Shown one piece after another: positions 1-6,787 of a DNA stretch of 17,892 bases. The notes beneath the pieces are model-generated. The model saw only the letters and a list, made by a program, of their open reading frames with translations, made no database searches and had not been told where the DNA came from. The stretch covers positions 1 through 17,892 of the forward strand of contig JAIRLV010000288.1 of assembly GCA_031259185.1 (NCBI GenBank), written 5' to 3'. This stretch comes from Elusimicrobiota bacterium. Lineage in GTDB: Bacteria > RUG730. The translations under genes were made by a program, and so were the position numbers. The first letter of the stretch is position 1, and every line of letters begins with the position of its first letter.

Positions 1-1105
1 ATACTCTTAATTTTTTTTCATAATGTTTAGAATTTCCCCATTTGCCATACCCAATTTCATTTCCAGTAAATTTTATTCGTTTTTCTAAACAAGCTGAACA
101 TAAATCAGCATTTTCTTCTATACAAGGCTTATTTTCATAAAGTAAATAATCTTTTCTATATTTTAATGGAGTTAAGTTTGGCATAATCACATTTGCTCCA
201 AACATTATCGCTTTTTCTCTTCCTAGAGGATCTAAAGATTGCATTGCCGTCGTAGCTGCAATATTTATGTCTTTCATTAAAATTCTTAGTGTGGCTATCA
301 TTTTTAAAGACAAATAAAATCTATCTTTTTTAGATAAAAGTTCATTTTTAAAGCTATATAGCGGAGTATTTTTATGTTCAATATATGGTCCCATTCCTAT
401 CATATCTATATCATAATCTCTGAAAAATAATAAGTCATTGACTAAATCGTCAATTGTTTGAAATGGCAAGCCGATCATTACTCCAGACCCAACTTGATAA
501 TCGAGTTTGTGCAAAGCTTCTATTGATTTTAATCTGTTAATATAAGAATGATTTTCATTATTTGGATGAAGTTTTTCATATAAAATTTTTGATGAAGTTT
601 CTATTCTTAATAGATACCTAGCGGCTCCATTTTCTAGCCATTTTTTGTAAGTTTCTTCTGTTTGTTCACCAAGCGAGAGCGTAATTTTCAAATTTGGATT
701 AGTAACTTTATGTATTTTTTTTATTAAACTAGTTATTTTTTCTATAAAAATTTTATCTGTTCTTTCTCCAGATTGTAAAACGATGCTAGCATAATTCTTT
801 TCGTAGGCAAAAATTGCAGCTTCCAAAACTTCATCATCTGTCATGGTGTATCTTTTAATTTTATTATTACTACATCTTATGCCGCAATAATAACAATCTT
901 TTTGACATAAATTAGAGTATTCAACTAGACCTCTATAATAAACAATATTCCCAACGTATTTTTTTTTGATTTTTGTTGATAACCTTTCCATTTTTTCTAA
1001 ATTTATGTCTTTCAAAGTTAAAAGTCTATATAGCTTATCTTTTGTTAAAACTTTTTCGTAATTTTCATGTGAAGGTTGAATAAAAATATTATCATTATTA
1101 TTCAT
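1..1105 (-). CDS. hydE: [FeFe]-hydrogenase maturase HydE, radical SAM (3' end cut by window)
   Basis: Start is the ATG at 1105 with an AAGGA ribosome site 7 bases upstream. The frame is open to the left edge (368 codons without a stop), so only the last few residues are missing; HydE proteins are about 350 residues. The radical-SAM cluster motif CxxxCxxC is at Cys67, Cys71 and Cys74 (NLCQKDCYYCG). A second cysteine set near the C-terminus, Cys328-x7-Cys336-x2-Cys339, has the same spacing as the accessory-cluster cysteines of Thermotoga maritima HydE. Together these separate it from BioB and PylB relatives. HydE acts with HydF and HydG in building the diiron subcluster of the H-cluster in the cytoplasm. 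HydF, HydG and the hydrogenase are not in the window. It is separated by 260 bases and a possible terminator from the flavodoxin gene upstream, so it is probably its own unit. Confidence 0.93.
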   Translation of the reverse strand, partial: MNNNDNIFIQPSHENYEKVLTKDKLYRLLTLKDINLEKMERLSTKIKKKYVGNIVYYRGLVEYSNLCQKDCYYCGIRCSNNKIKRYTMTDDEVLEAAIFAYEKNYASIVLQSGERTDKIFIEKITSLIKKIHKVTNPNLKITLSLGEQTEETYKKWLENGAARYLLRIETSSKILYEKLHPNNENHSYINRLKSIEALHKLDYQVGSGVMIGLPFQTIDDLVNDLLFFRDYDIDMIGMGPYIEHKNTPLYSFKNELLSKKDRFYLSLKMIATLRILMKDINIAATTAMQSLDPLGREKAIMFGANVIMPNLTPLKYRKDYLLYENKPCIEENADLCSACLEKRIKFTGNEIGYGKWGNSKHYEKKLRV

Positions 1106-1209
1106 ACTAAATTCCTTAATATTAAAAAAATATTTTTTATATCTCATTTTGTTAAATATTATTAGAATTTATAATGGATAAAAATCAGTTTTTAAAAAAG
1201 GTAGAGAAT

Positions 1210-1232
1210 GATGAAAAATATCATTTTTCATC
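1210..1232 (-). terminator. perfect 10-bp hairpin between flavodoxin and hydE genes; possible terminator
   Basis: The arms GATGAAAAAT (1210-1219) and ATTTTTCATC (1223-1232) are exact inverted repeats around a 3-base loop. It lies 134 bases past the flavodoxin stop on the minus strand, and a T-run follows about 10 bases later (1199-1194), which is further than in a classic intrinsic terminator. It is the strongest inverted repeat I found outside the tRNA. It could end the six-gene transcript, or it could be an operator or mRNA-stabilising stem. Confidence 0.35.
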
Positions 1233-1365
1233 CCACTATTAATGTTGTTAAGGTTATTTTCAGAAAAATAAAAATTATGAGAAAAAATTTTATTCAAGAC
1301 CTAAAAAACATGAAAAACTAAACATTTTATATTATAGTTAAAAATATTGAATATAAATTTTTGGG

Positions 1366-1983
1366 TTATAATTTATTCAGCCAATCGATTATTTTATTTT
1401 CAAGTAGTTCCTGATTTTCTTTTTTTACATTATAAAAATCTGCGCTTTTCAAAATTTCGGCATTTTTGACATTTTTTCTAAAATCTTCGAAAAAATTCCC
1501 AATATTTCCCCCATGCGTAGCAAAAGGAACAATTTTTTTCCCTAAAAAGTTAGCTTTTGATAAAAAAGATAAAATTGGAGGTGAAACTGTATACCACCAA
1601 ACAGGAGAACCTATAAATATCAAATCATATAAACTAAAATCTGGAATTGAATTTTTTAGCTCTGGATAATTTTTTGTATTAATTTGCTTTTTACTTATAA
1701 GGTATAATTGTGGAGAATTATTATAATCTTGGTTTATTTCAACTTTATATAAATCGCCACCCGTAATATTTTGAATTTTTTCAGCAATACTTTTTGTGTT
1801 TCCACTAAACGAATAATAGACTATTAAAACTTTATCAAAATTTTTTTCTATTTTTATTTGATTTCCTTTATATTTTTGCATATTTTTTTTGTTTTTTGAA
1901 TATAATGAATATTGATGAAATAAAAAAATTATGATGCCAATAAAAATAATAATGGTTAAAGTTAAAATAATTTTTTTAATCAT
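1366..1983 (-). CDS. membrane-anchored flavodoxin
   Basis: 205 residues. An N-terminal hydrophobic helix (about residues 4-23) without a convincing cleavage site is followed by a polar linker and a flavodoxin domain from about residue 50. The FMN phosphate loop is visible as YYSFSGNTKSIA (56-67). GSPVWWYTVSPP (125-136) is the aromatic flavin-facing loop, and ATHGGNIGNF comes later in the domain. This is the NAD(P)H-dependent flavodoxin type often found as a soluble protein; here the anchor would tether it to a membrane. With a short N-terminal stub before the helix and lysines on both sides, the topology is uncertain. It is the last gene of the six-gene cluster, 70 bases after the ABC ATPase gene, with only a weak ribosome site (AAGAAGAG). 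I infer that it passes electrons to a partner encoded in the same cluster, perhaps the FMN-binding-like lipoprotein; nothing in the sequence proves this. Confidence 0.85.
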   Translation of the reverse strand: MIKKIILTLTIIIFIGIIIFLFHQYSLYSKNKKNMQKYKGNQIKIEKNFDKVLIVYYSFSGNTKSIAEKIQNITGGDLYKVEINQDYNNSPQLYLISKKQINTKNYPELKNSIPDFSLYDLIFIGSPVWWYTVSPPILSFLSKANFLGKKIVPFATHGGNIGNFFEDFRKNVKNAEILKSADFYNVKKENQELLENKIIDWLNKL

Positions 1984-2053
1984 TTTTTACTCTTCTTAAA
2001 AAAATATGAAATATTTTGTTGTTATTTTTAGCTTGATTTGACTAAAATTTTAG

Positions 2054-2755
2054 CTAATTTTTTTTAATTTGTCCATCAAAAAGTTCTATTATAGAATTTC
2101 CTATTTTAGCTAATTCTAAATTGTGTGTTACCAAAATGATTGTTATATTATGATTTTTATTCAAATTCAATAAAAGTTCTTGTATTTCGCTAGATCGTTT
2201 GCTATCTAAATTTCCAGTAGGCTCATCTGCTATTAATATTTGCGGATTATTAATTAATGCTCTTGCAATTGCGACTCGTTGCATTTCTCCGCCAGAAAGT
2301 TGCGAAGGCAAATGATTTTGGCGTTTTGAAATTCCCAGCATTTCCGTAATATCATTTAATCTTTTTTCATCAACTATAAATTGTTTTTGAAAAACTGATG
2401 GCAATAAAATATTTTCTTTTACAGTCAAAGTTGGTATCAAAAAAAATTTTTGAAATATATAACCAAAAAATTTTCTTCTTATTTTAGTTAGCTCAATTTC
2501 CGAAAATTTTAAATTTTCTTTAACAAAATCTGTATTTTTAAATATTTCTTGCCCATCTATTTTCAAAGAACCTATAGATGGATTATCTAAACACCCCAAG
2601 ACATTCACTAAAGTTGTTTTCCCTGATCCAGATTGTCCAATGACAGAAACGATTTCACCTTTTTTTATAGAAAAACTTATATTATTCAAGGCATAAATCT
2701 TTTCAGAGCCTCTAGCATAAATTTTTACAAGATTATTTGCTTCAACTATATTCAT
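2054..2755 (-). CDS. ABC transporter ATP-binding protein, MacB/LolD type
   Basis: 233 residues with a complete ABC ATPase signature: Walker A GQSGSGKT (40-47), Q-loop Gln102, signature LSGGEMQR (153-160), Walker B plus catalytic Glu in ILIADEPTG (173-181, Glu178), a D-loop (NLDS) and the switch His in LVTHN. The family is the one that pairs with FtsX/MacB-type permeases (LolD, MacB, Cj1663-like); it drives mechanotransmission across the inner membrane rather than classical channel transport. Its ATG overlaps the stop codon of the permease gene by one base (TAATG), which indicates translational coupling and a fixed complex. The substrate cannot be read from the ATPase. Confidence 0.96.
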   Translation of the reverse strand: MNIVEANNLVKIYARGSEKIYALNNISFSIKKGEIVSVIGQSGSGKTTLVNVLGCLDNPSIGSLKIDGQEIFKNTDFVKENLKFSEIELTKIRRKFFGYIFQKFFLIPTLTVKENILLPSVFQKQFIVDEKRLNDITEMLGISKRQNHLPSQLSGGEMQRVAIARALINNPQILIADEPTGNLDSKRSSEIQELLLNLNKNHNITIILVTHNLELAKIGNSIIELFDGQIKKN

Positions 2756-3939
2756 TACGAATCGCTCCTTATGGCATCCAAAGGACGAATATTCGATGCA
2801 TGTAAAGCTGGATAAATTCCACCAATAATACCTATTAATATAATTGCAAAAAATGAAATTACAGCAATTTTTTCATCTACTTTAATTAAACTTCCTGAAG
2901 GAGTGAATGGTAAAAAATGCCGAATTGCTATTTCTGATACGTTTGAAAATAGATATGAAAATATTATTCCAATAATTCCCCCTATTGAACAAAGGAGAGC
3001 AGTTTCTATCAAAATTATATTAAATATATCTTTTGGCAGTGCGCCCATCGCCTTTAAAATGCCAATTTCTTGATATCTTTCAAATACGGACATAAGGACA
3101 GTATTTAAAACGCCAAACATTGCGATCAAAAAAGCAATAAATGCAATAGAAAAAACTATAACTTTTGCGCTTGAAACTAGATTCATAATCGTATTTTTTA
3201 CTTGCGCCATAGATACGACTTGAATGTCCGGAAGCTCATAAAGTTTTTCCTCAAAAGCAGAAATATCAGCATCTCTTTTTAGACGAATACCTAGCATCGT
3301 AAGTTCGCCTTTTTTGTCAAAAATTTCTTGAACAGTTTTTAATGGCAAAAATATCATCCCATCGTCTTGAGTCCCAGTTCTGTTTAATACTCCAACGACT
3401 TTAAATTCAAGCTCGCTTCCTAAAATTAACATTAAATCGCCAATTTCTCGTTGTTCCAATTCTGCAGCTTCATACCCTAAAACTATTTCATTTACTGATT
3501 TTTCATTGAACCAATTACCCTGCTTGAAATTGAGATATGGCTTCATTTCAGGATAAGTATCAGGATCAATGCCTAGATAAACTATTGTCCCTCCATTTTC
3601 TCCTTTATTGGGGTCAAATTCGGCATGCATCAACATTGCAGTAGTTTTATCTACTTCTTCAGCAAAATTTACCTCTTTTACGATTTCTTCTGGCATATAC
3701 CTCAATCCAGTCCCGCCTTTTAACATCAAAGTCGCAGCTTCATATGGACAACCTTTTGCTGTCAAAACAATTTGAAACCCCATTCCATCAATATCATTAT
3801 TCAATGAATTCTCATAACCTTTATTGAAGCCTAATAATGTTACCAATACCCATGTTGAAATAATTATTCCTATAACTGTAAAACTAGTTCTCACTTTTCT
3901 ACGAAGCAAATTTTTATAAGATAATTGAAAAATATTCAT
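2755..3939 (-). CDS. ABC transporter permease, MacB/FtsX family
   Basis: 394 residues with MacB topology: one N-terminal transmembrane helix (about 19-38), a large periplasmic domain (about 40-255), then three C-terminal helices (about 257-285, 310-335, 360-380). The cytoplasmic coupling segment ERYQEIGILKAMGA, typical of the FtsX domain, lies between the second and third helices. The periplasmic domain has one cysteine early on, in AKGCPYEAAT (Cys64). I associate a similar Cys-Pro-Tyr segment with permeases of the Campylobacter p19 iron cluster, but this is from memory. Ribosome site AAGGA, 7 bases before the ATG. Expected to act as a homodimer with the coupled ATPase at the inner membrane. 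Neighbours (lipoprotein, outer-membrane barrel, FixH-like protein) suggest a task in the cell envelope such as metal handling or lipoprotein/peptide export; it is not FtsX of cell division, because no FtsE or division gene is near. Confidence 0.93.
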   Translation of the reverse strand: MNIFQLSYKNLLRRKVRTSFTVIGIIISTWVLVTLLGFNKGYENSLNNDIDGMGFQIVLTAKGCPYEAATLMLKGGTGLRYMPEEIVKEVNFAEEVDKTTAMLMHAEFDPNKGENGGTIVYLGIDPDTYPEMKPYLNFKQGNWFNEKSVNEIVLGYEAAELEQREIGDLMLILGSELEFKVVGVLNRTGTQDDGMIFLPLKTVQEIFDKKGELTMLGIRLKRDADISAFEEKLYELPDIQVVSMAQVKNTIMNLVSSAKVIVFSIAFIAFLIAMFGVLNTVLMSVFERYQEIGILKAMGALPKDIFNIILIETALLCSIGGIIGIIFSYLFSNVSEIAIRHFLPFTPSGSLIKVDEKIAVISFFAIILIGIIGGIYPALHASNIRPLDAIRSDS

Positions 3940-3997
3940 AATTTTTTCCTTTTTTTAATTTGACAAAAATCTAAAAAATATTATATTAAAGATATAG

Positions 3998-4615
3998 CTA
4001 TTTATTTTTATTAAAAACAAAAATATCCATCAAAATCAAATTTTTTTTCACAGCTCTAATCGTAGCTAAAAAATCTATATTATTATCTGGATTAGGATTT
4101 TTTATTTCTATAATTTTTTTATTATCTGTTTTTCCAGTTTTTGGATCATAATTTTCAAAATCTTTTAAATTTAATCCAATAAATTGATTTGAAAAACTAG
4201 TAGCTCGCAAATCTTTCGCTTTTTTTGAAGTCAGTTTTTGGTAATAAAAATTTATGATGTTGCCTTTTAAATCATAGACTAAAAAAACTTGAATTCCACC
4301 ATATTGCCCTTTTTGATTGATACCGTGAATATAGCCTATTATATCTGAGTTTTTATAAATCGTATAAACTGTATAAGGGACGTCTGGCGTTTCATAAAGT
4401 CCTTGAAAATTGTCGCCTAATTTTTGTTCTACTTCTTTTAACAGCTCTGATCCGCCAAGTTTTTCAAGCGATAAATAAGCGGTTTTATAACCAGTAGAAT
4501 CCGAAAAAAAACGTTTCACATCTCTATCAGGATCATTCAAATCACATCCAACTGCTGCAAAAAGAAAAGAATATAATATCACAGAAAATATTAAAAATGT
4601 TACAATTTTTTTCAT
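3998..4615 (-). CDS. predicted FMN-binding-domain lipoprotein (degenerate attachment motif)
   Basis: 205 residues. The N-terminal signal sequence ends in a probable lipobox, AAVGC, with Cys24 as the lipidated residue. Asp25 at +2 would keep it on the inner membrane if the E. coli Lol rule holds here. The body (about 75-185) resembles the RnfG/NqrC/NosR-type FMN-binding domain: a stretch reading DIIGYIHGINQKGQYGGIQV, then a KGNIINFYYQKLTSKKAKDLR-like strand and a C-terminal IDFLATIRAV (180-189). In the family the FMN is esterified to the Thr of a D-x-x-S-G-A-T motif. Here Thr185 is kept but Ser-Gly is replaced by Phe-Leu, so covalent FMN is doubtful. Ribosome site AGGAG, 11 bases upstream. It sits between the barrel and the permease genes and is probably part of the same periplasmic redox or metal module. 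The family call is by resemblance only. Confidence 0.65.
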   Translation of the reverse strand: MKKIVTFLIFSVILYSFLFAAVGCDLNDPDRDVKRFFSDSTGYKTAYLSLEKLGGSELLKEVEQKLGDNFQGLYETPDVPYTVYTIYKNSDIIGYIHGINQKGQYGGIQVFLVYDLKGNIINFYYQKLTSKKAKDLRATSFSNQFIGLNLKDFENYDPKTGKTDNKKIIEIKNPNPDNNIDFLATIRAVKKNLILMDIFVFNKNK

Positions 4616-4710
4616 TGAGCTTTGATCTCCTGTGATTTAATGTTTTATTTTTCCTACATTTTTTAATATTTGTGTAAAAAAAAGCTATATTTTTGTTAAC
4701 TTTTTCAAAT

Positions 4711-5688
4711 TTATGCTAAAAAATAATAATAAAGTTGTCCAACAATTTTTTTATCATTCATGTCATTTTCAAATTCATACATAATTCTTGTAGTTATATC
4801 AGAAGTAATTTTATAACTCACACCACAACCGAGATAAAAATTATCATTTTTTTCATCTTTTGTATAAACATATTGTCCATCAAGTTTGAGCCTATTTTCT
4901 TCTAATAAATTAATACTCAAACGGTAAAGACCAGCAAAAGCATCTTTTTTATCTTTCTCACCAAAATCAATTTCTGTTTTATGTTCAATATTGTTGTGAT
5001 TATATGCAAAATCAAACCCAATAAGCGATACTTTTTTTAAATCGTCGTCCATTAATTTATAACCCATAGTATCCAATTTTTGTCCATACATTATAGAAGC
5101 GCCAATATTATAGTTATTGAAATTAAGTACTCCTTTAGAAATTCTAGAGGTAAAAAGCCAATTCCCTTCACTTTTTAATGGCATTCCACTGCCAGATGTC
5201 AATGATGATTGTATATTCCCATTTTGAGTGTCTTTTGAAAACCCAACTCCCCAATCTCTATCAAACCCGAATCCATACATATATAACGGTTGTAAAAGCT
5301 CTCCATGAGTATCCCAATATGAAGCAAGTCCAAAAGCTATTCTATTATGTCCAAACCAAATATCAGAAAAATGTATCTTTTTTTTGAAATAAGCATTATA
5401 AACTTGCAATTGTAAATTATCTTGACTATCACTATATGCTAGTCTCATTTGCAATCCTAATGTCCCAATATCTTTTGTTTGTGTAGAAAATTTTTTGATA
5501 TAATCAATCCCAATTGAATTTTTTTGCATTGCATCATCGCTATGTCCAGAATGATAAATAATATCTTTATCCATTGAGGAATAGCCAATTATGCCTTGTG
5601 CTTCAAAATAAAGCAAATCATTAGTAGCAGAAAATATTTCTATTACAAATATATAAAAAAATAAATTTATTATAATAAATTTTTTCAT
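4711..5688 (-). CDS. predicted outer-membrane beta-barrel protein, family not recognised
   Basis: 325 residues. A signal peptide (MKKF followed by a hydrophobic run, cleavage likely near IFSA, residue 21) precedes a sequence made of alternating polar and hydrophobic or aromatic strands separated by Asp/Asn/Lys-rich turns, with no long hydrophobic helix. This is the pattern of a porin-like barrel of perhaps 12-16 strands. The C-terminus, LYYYFLA, is strongly aromatic, as in outer-membrane proteins recognised by BamA, although the last residue is Ala rather than Phe. The gene begins two bases after the stop of the FixH-like gene, so the two are co-translated. I do not recognise a named family. 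It could be the outer-membrane channel for the ABC/FMN module next to it, or a structural barrel. It is the best evidence in the window for an outer membrane. Confidence 0.75.
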   Translation of the reverse strand: MKKFIIINLFFYIFVIEIFSATNDLLYFEAQGIIGYSSMDKDIIYHSGHSDDAMQKNSIGIDYIKKFSTQTKDIGTLGLQMRLAYSDSQDNLQLQVYNAYFKKKIHFSDIWFGHNRIAFGLASYWDTHGELLQPLYMYGFGFDRDWGVGFSKDTQNGNIQSSLTSGSGMPLKSEGNWLFTSRISKGVLNFNNYNIGASIMYGQKLDTMGYKLMDDDLKKVSLIGFDFAYNHNNIEHKTEIDFGEKDKKDAFAGLYRLSINLLEENRLKLDGQYVYTKDEKNDNFYLGCGVSYKITSDITTRIMYEFENDMNDKKIVGQLYYYFLA

Positions 5689-5690
5689 TT

Positions 5691-6131
5691 TTATACTTTA
5701 AAAAGAATTGCGCCATTATAGATATTCTCATTATTCTCTTGAATTATTAAAATAATCTCCCATTCTCCTCTCATTACTAAATTTAGAGGCAATAAATAAT
5801 CGCTATTTTTATTTTTTTGAAATGTTTGATTGATAAAAGAATGGTTTCCTCTCATAGACGGCATATCATAACTCCCTATAATTTTTAATGTATCTACTTT
5901 TTTATCATTTTTATCAAAAATAGAAATTTTTATTACACTATTCCCTATTTTAATTTTTTCCGGGAATGTATATTTAAAATAATAATTGTCATTTATAGCA
6001 ATTTTAGTATTTTCCTTTAGAGATTGAGTATCTTGACTTTGTGCATGCGCATAAATAGTTTGTATATTGGCAAATCCAAAAATAATAGTAAAACAACAAC
6101 AATAAACATATATAAACAATATTTTTTTCAT
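5691..6131 (-). CDS. exported FixH/YtkA-like periplasmic protein
   Basis: 146 residues, first gene of the six-gene cluster, with a good ribosome site (AGGAG, 5 bases from ATG). A signal peptide covers about residues 1-30 (cleavage near YAHA) and unusually contains three cysteines in a row (Cys11-13). The mature part is a small beta-sandwich-like domain with the FixH/YtkA pattern: SYDMPSMRGNHSF (88-99), then DYLLPLNLVMRGEWEIIL (111-128). Met90, Met93, His97 and Met120 form a Met/His set of the sort used for copper or other soft metals; metal binding is my inference. FixH proteins accompany cytochrome oxidase maturation, and YtkA-like domains often accompany metal transport genes. No oxidase genes are here, so a metal or envelope role with the following ABC transporter is more likely. 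Confidence 0.7.
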   Translation of the reverse strand: MKKILFIYVYCCCFTIIFGFANIQTIYAHAQSQDTQSLKENTKIAINDNYYFKYTFPEKIKIGNSVIKISIFDKNDKKVDTLKIIGSYDMPSMRGNHSFINQTFQKNKNSDYLLPLNLVMRGEWEIILIIQENNENIYNGAILFKV

Positions 6132-6634
6132 ATTTTCTCCTTTTTTTAAATATTAATAATTATGTTTCAAAAAATAATAAAAAATAAAAAAGTTTAATAA
6201 ATATTTAAATTAGTTTATAGTTTATTTAATTTAATTAATGCTTTTACAAATAATGATAATTTTATTAATTTTTACAAAACATATATGTTATATACTTTAC
6301 TAAAAATTAAATCTATAGTCAACTATTTTTGATTTTAATATTTTTTATTAAATTATTCAATAATTAAATATTATAAAAAATAAAATTTATAAATTTTTTT
6401 ATTTTATTAAAATATAAAGAAATGTTTATATAAATAAATTTTTTGAATATAAGATGATTTAGGGAAGAAACGACGATTGGAATATATGTAAAATTTACAA
6501 AAAAATTTTACAAAAAATTGGTTATAATAAAAAGCATAAATTGATATTAGCGATAGAATTTTAACTCAGACAAAAAAATGAAAGATTTTATTTGAGGTTT
6601 GTATATAAAAATATAATTTTTGAGTTTTTTAAAA
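6132..6634. other. gene-free AT-rich stretch upstream of the six-gene cluster
   Basis: About 500 bases, with no credible open frame on either strand and no RNA gene that I recognise. It holds the leader and presumably the promoter of the six-gene cluster, but I could not find a convincing -35/-10 pair. Three short symmetric elements stand out: 6249-6267 (AATAATGATAATTTTATTA, partly like a Fur box), 6278-6289 (AACATATATGTT, perfect palindrome) and 6487-6499 (TGTAAA-A-TTTACA, perfect palindrome). In DNA this AT-rich, such sites arise by chance, so each is only a candidate operator. The end nearest 6600-6634 is the 3' flank of the tRNA. Confidence 0.5.
6249..6267. promoter_or_regulatory. weak Fur-box-like site
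   Basis: AATAATGATAATTTTATTA matches 13 of 19 positions of the classical GATAATGATAATCATTATC box, with the first two hexamers nearly complete and the third poor. It lies about 120 bases before the start of the FixH-like gene. It would fit an iron-regulated envelope module, but the surrounding AT bias makes a chance match likely. Confidence 0.2.
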
Positions 6635-6708
6635 TGGGCGATACTGGAATTGAACCAGCGACCTCTTGCGTGTCGAGCAAGCACTCTAACCAACTGAGCT
6701 AACCGCCC
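6635..6708 (-). tRNA. tRNA-Val (anticodon GAC), with C33
   Basis: A full cloverleaf of 74 nucleotides on the minus strand: acceptor GGGCGGT/ATCGCCC (7 bp with one G-U), D-arm GCTC/GAGT, anticodon stem CTTGC/GCAAG, variable loop AGGTC, T-arm GCTGG-TTCAATT-CCAGT, discriminator A. The anticodon loop is TCGACAC; with the 5-bp stem fixed, positions 34-36 read GAC (plus-strand 6674-6672), so valine, and discriminator A73 agrees. Position 33, just before the anticodon, is C (base 6675), where almost every elongator tRNA has U. CCA is not encoded (TTT follows). The gene lies 79 bases after the citrate-synthase-like gene and may share its transcript. Confidence 0.93.
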
Positions 6709-6787
6709 TTTTATTAAATTTGACAAAAAAGTATTTTGTTTTTAAATATCTTAAGTTCTTATGTTCGGCATCAAAAATTAAATCATT

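Noticed and set aside
6720-6748. Good-looking plus-strand promoter, TTGACA-17-TAAATA, between the tRNA and the citrate-synthase-like gene
   Set aside because: It points against every gene around it, into the 3' end of the minus-strand synthase gene, with no plus-strand gene downstream. In AT-rich DNA it is probably fortuitous, though an antisense RNA cannot be excluded.
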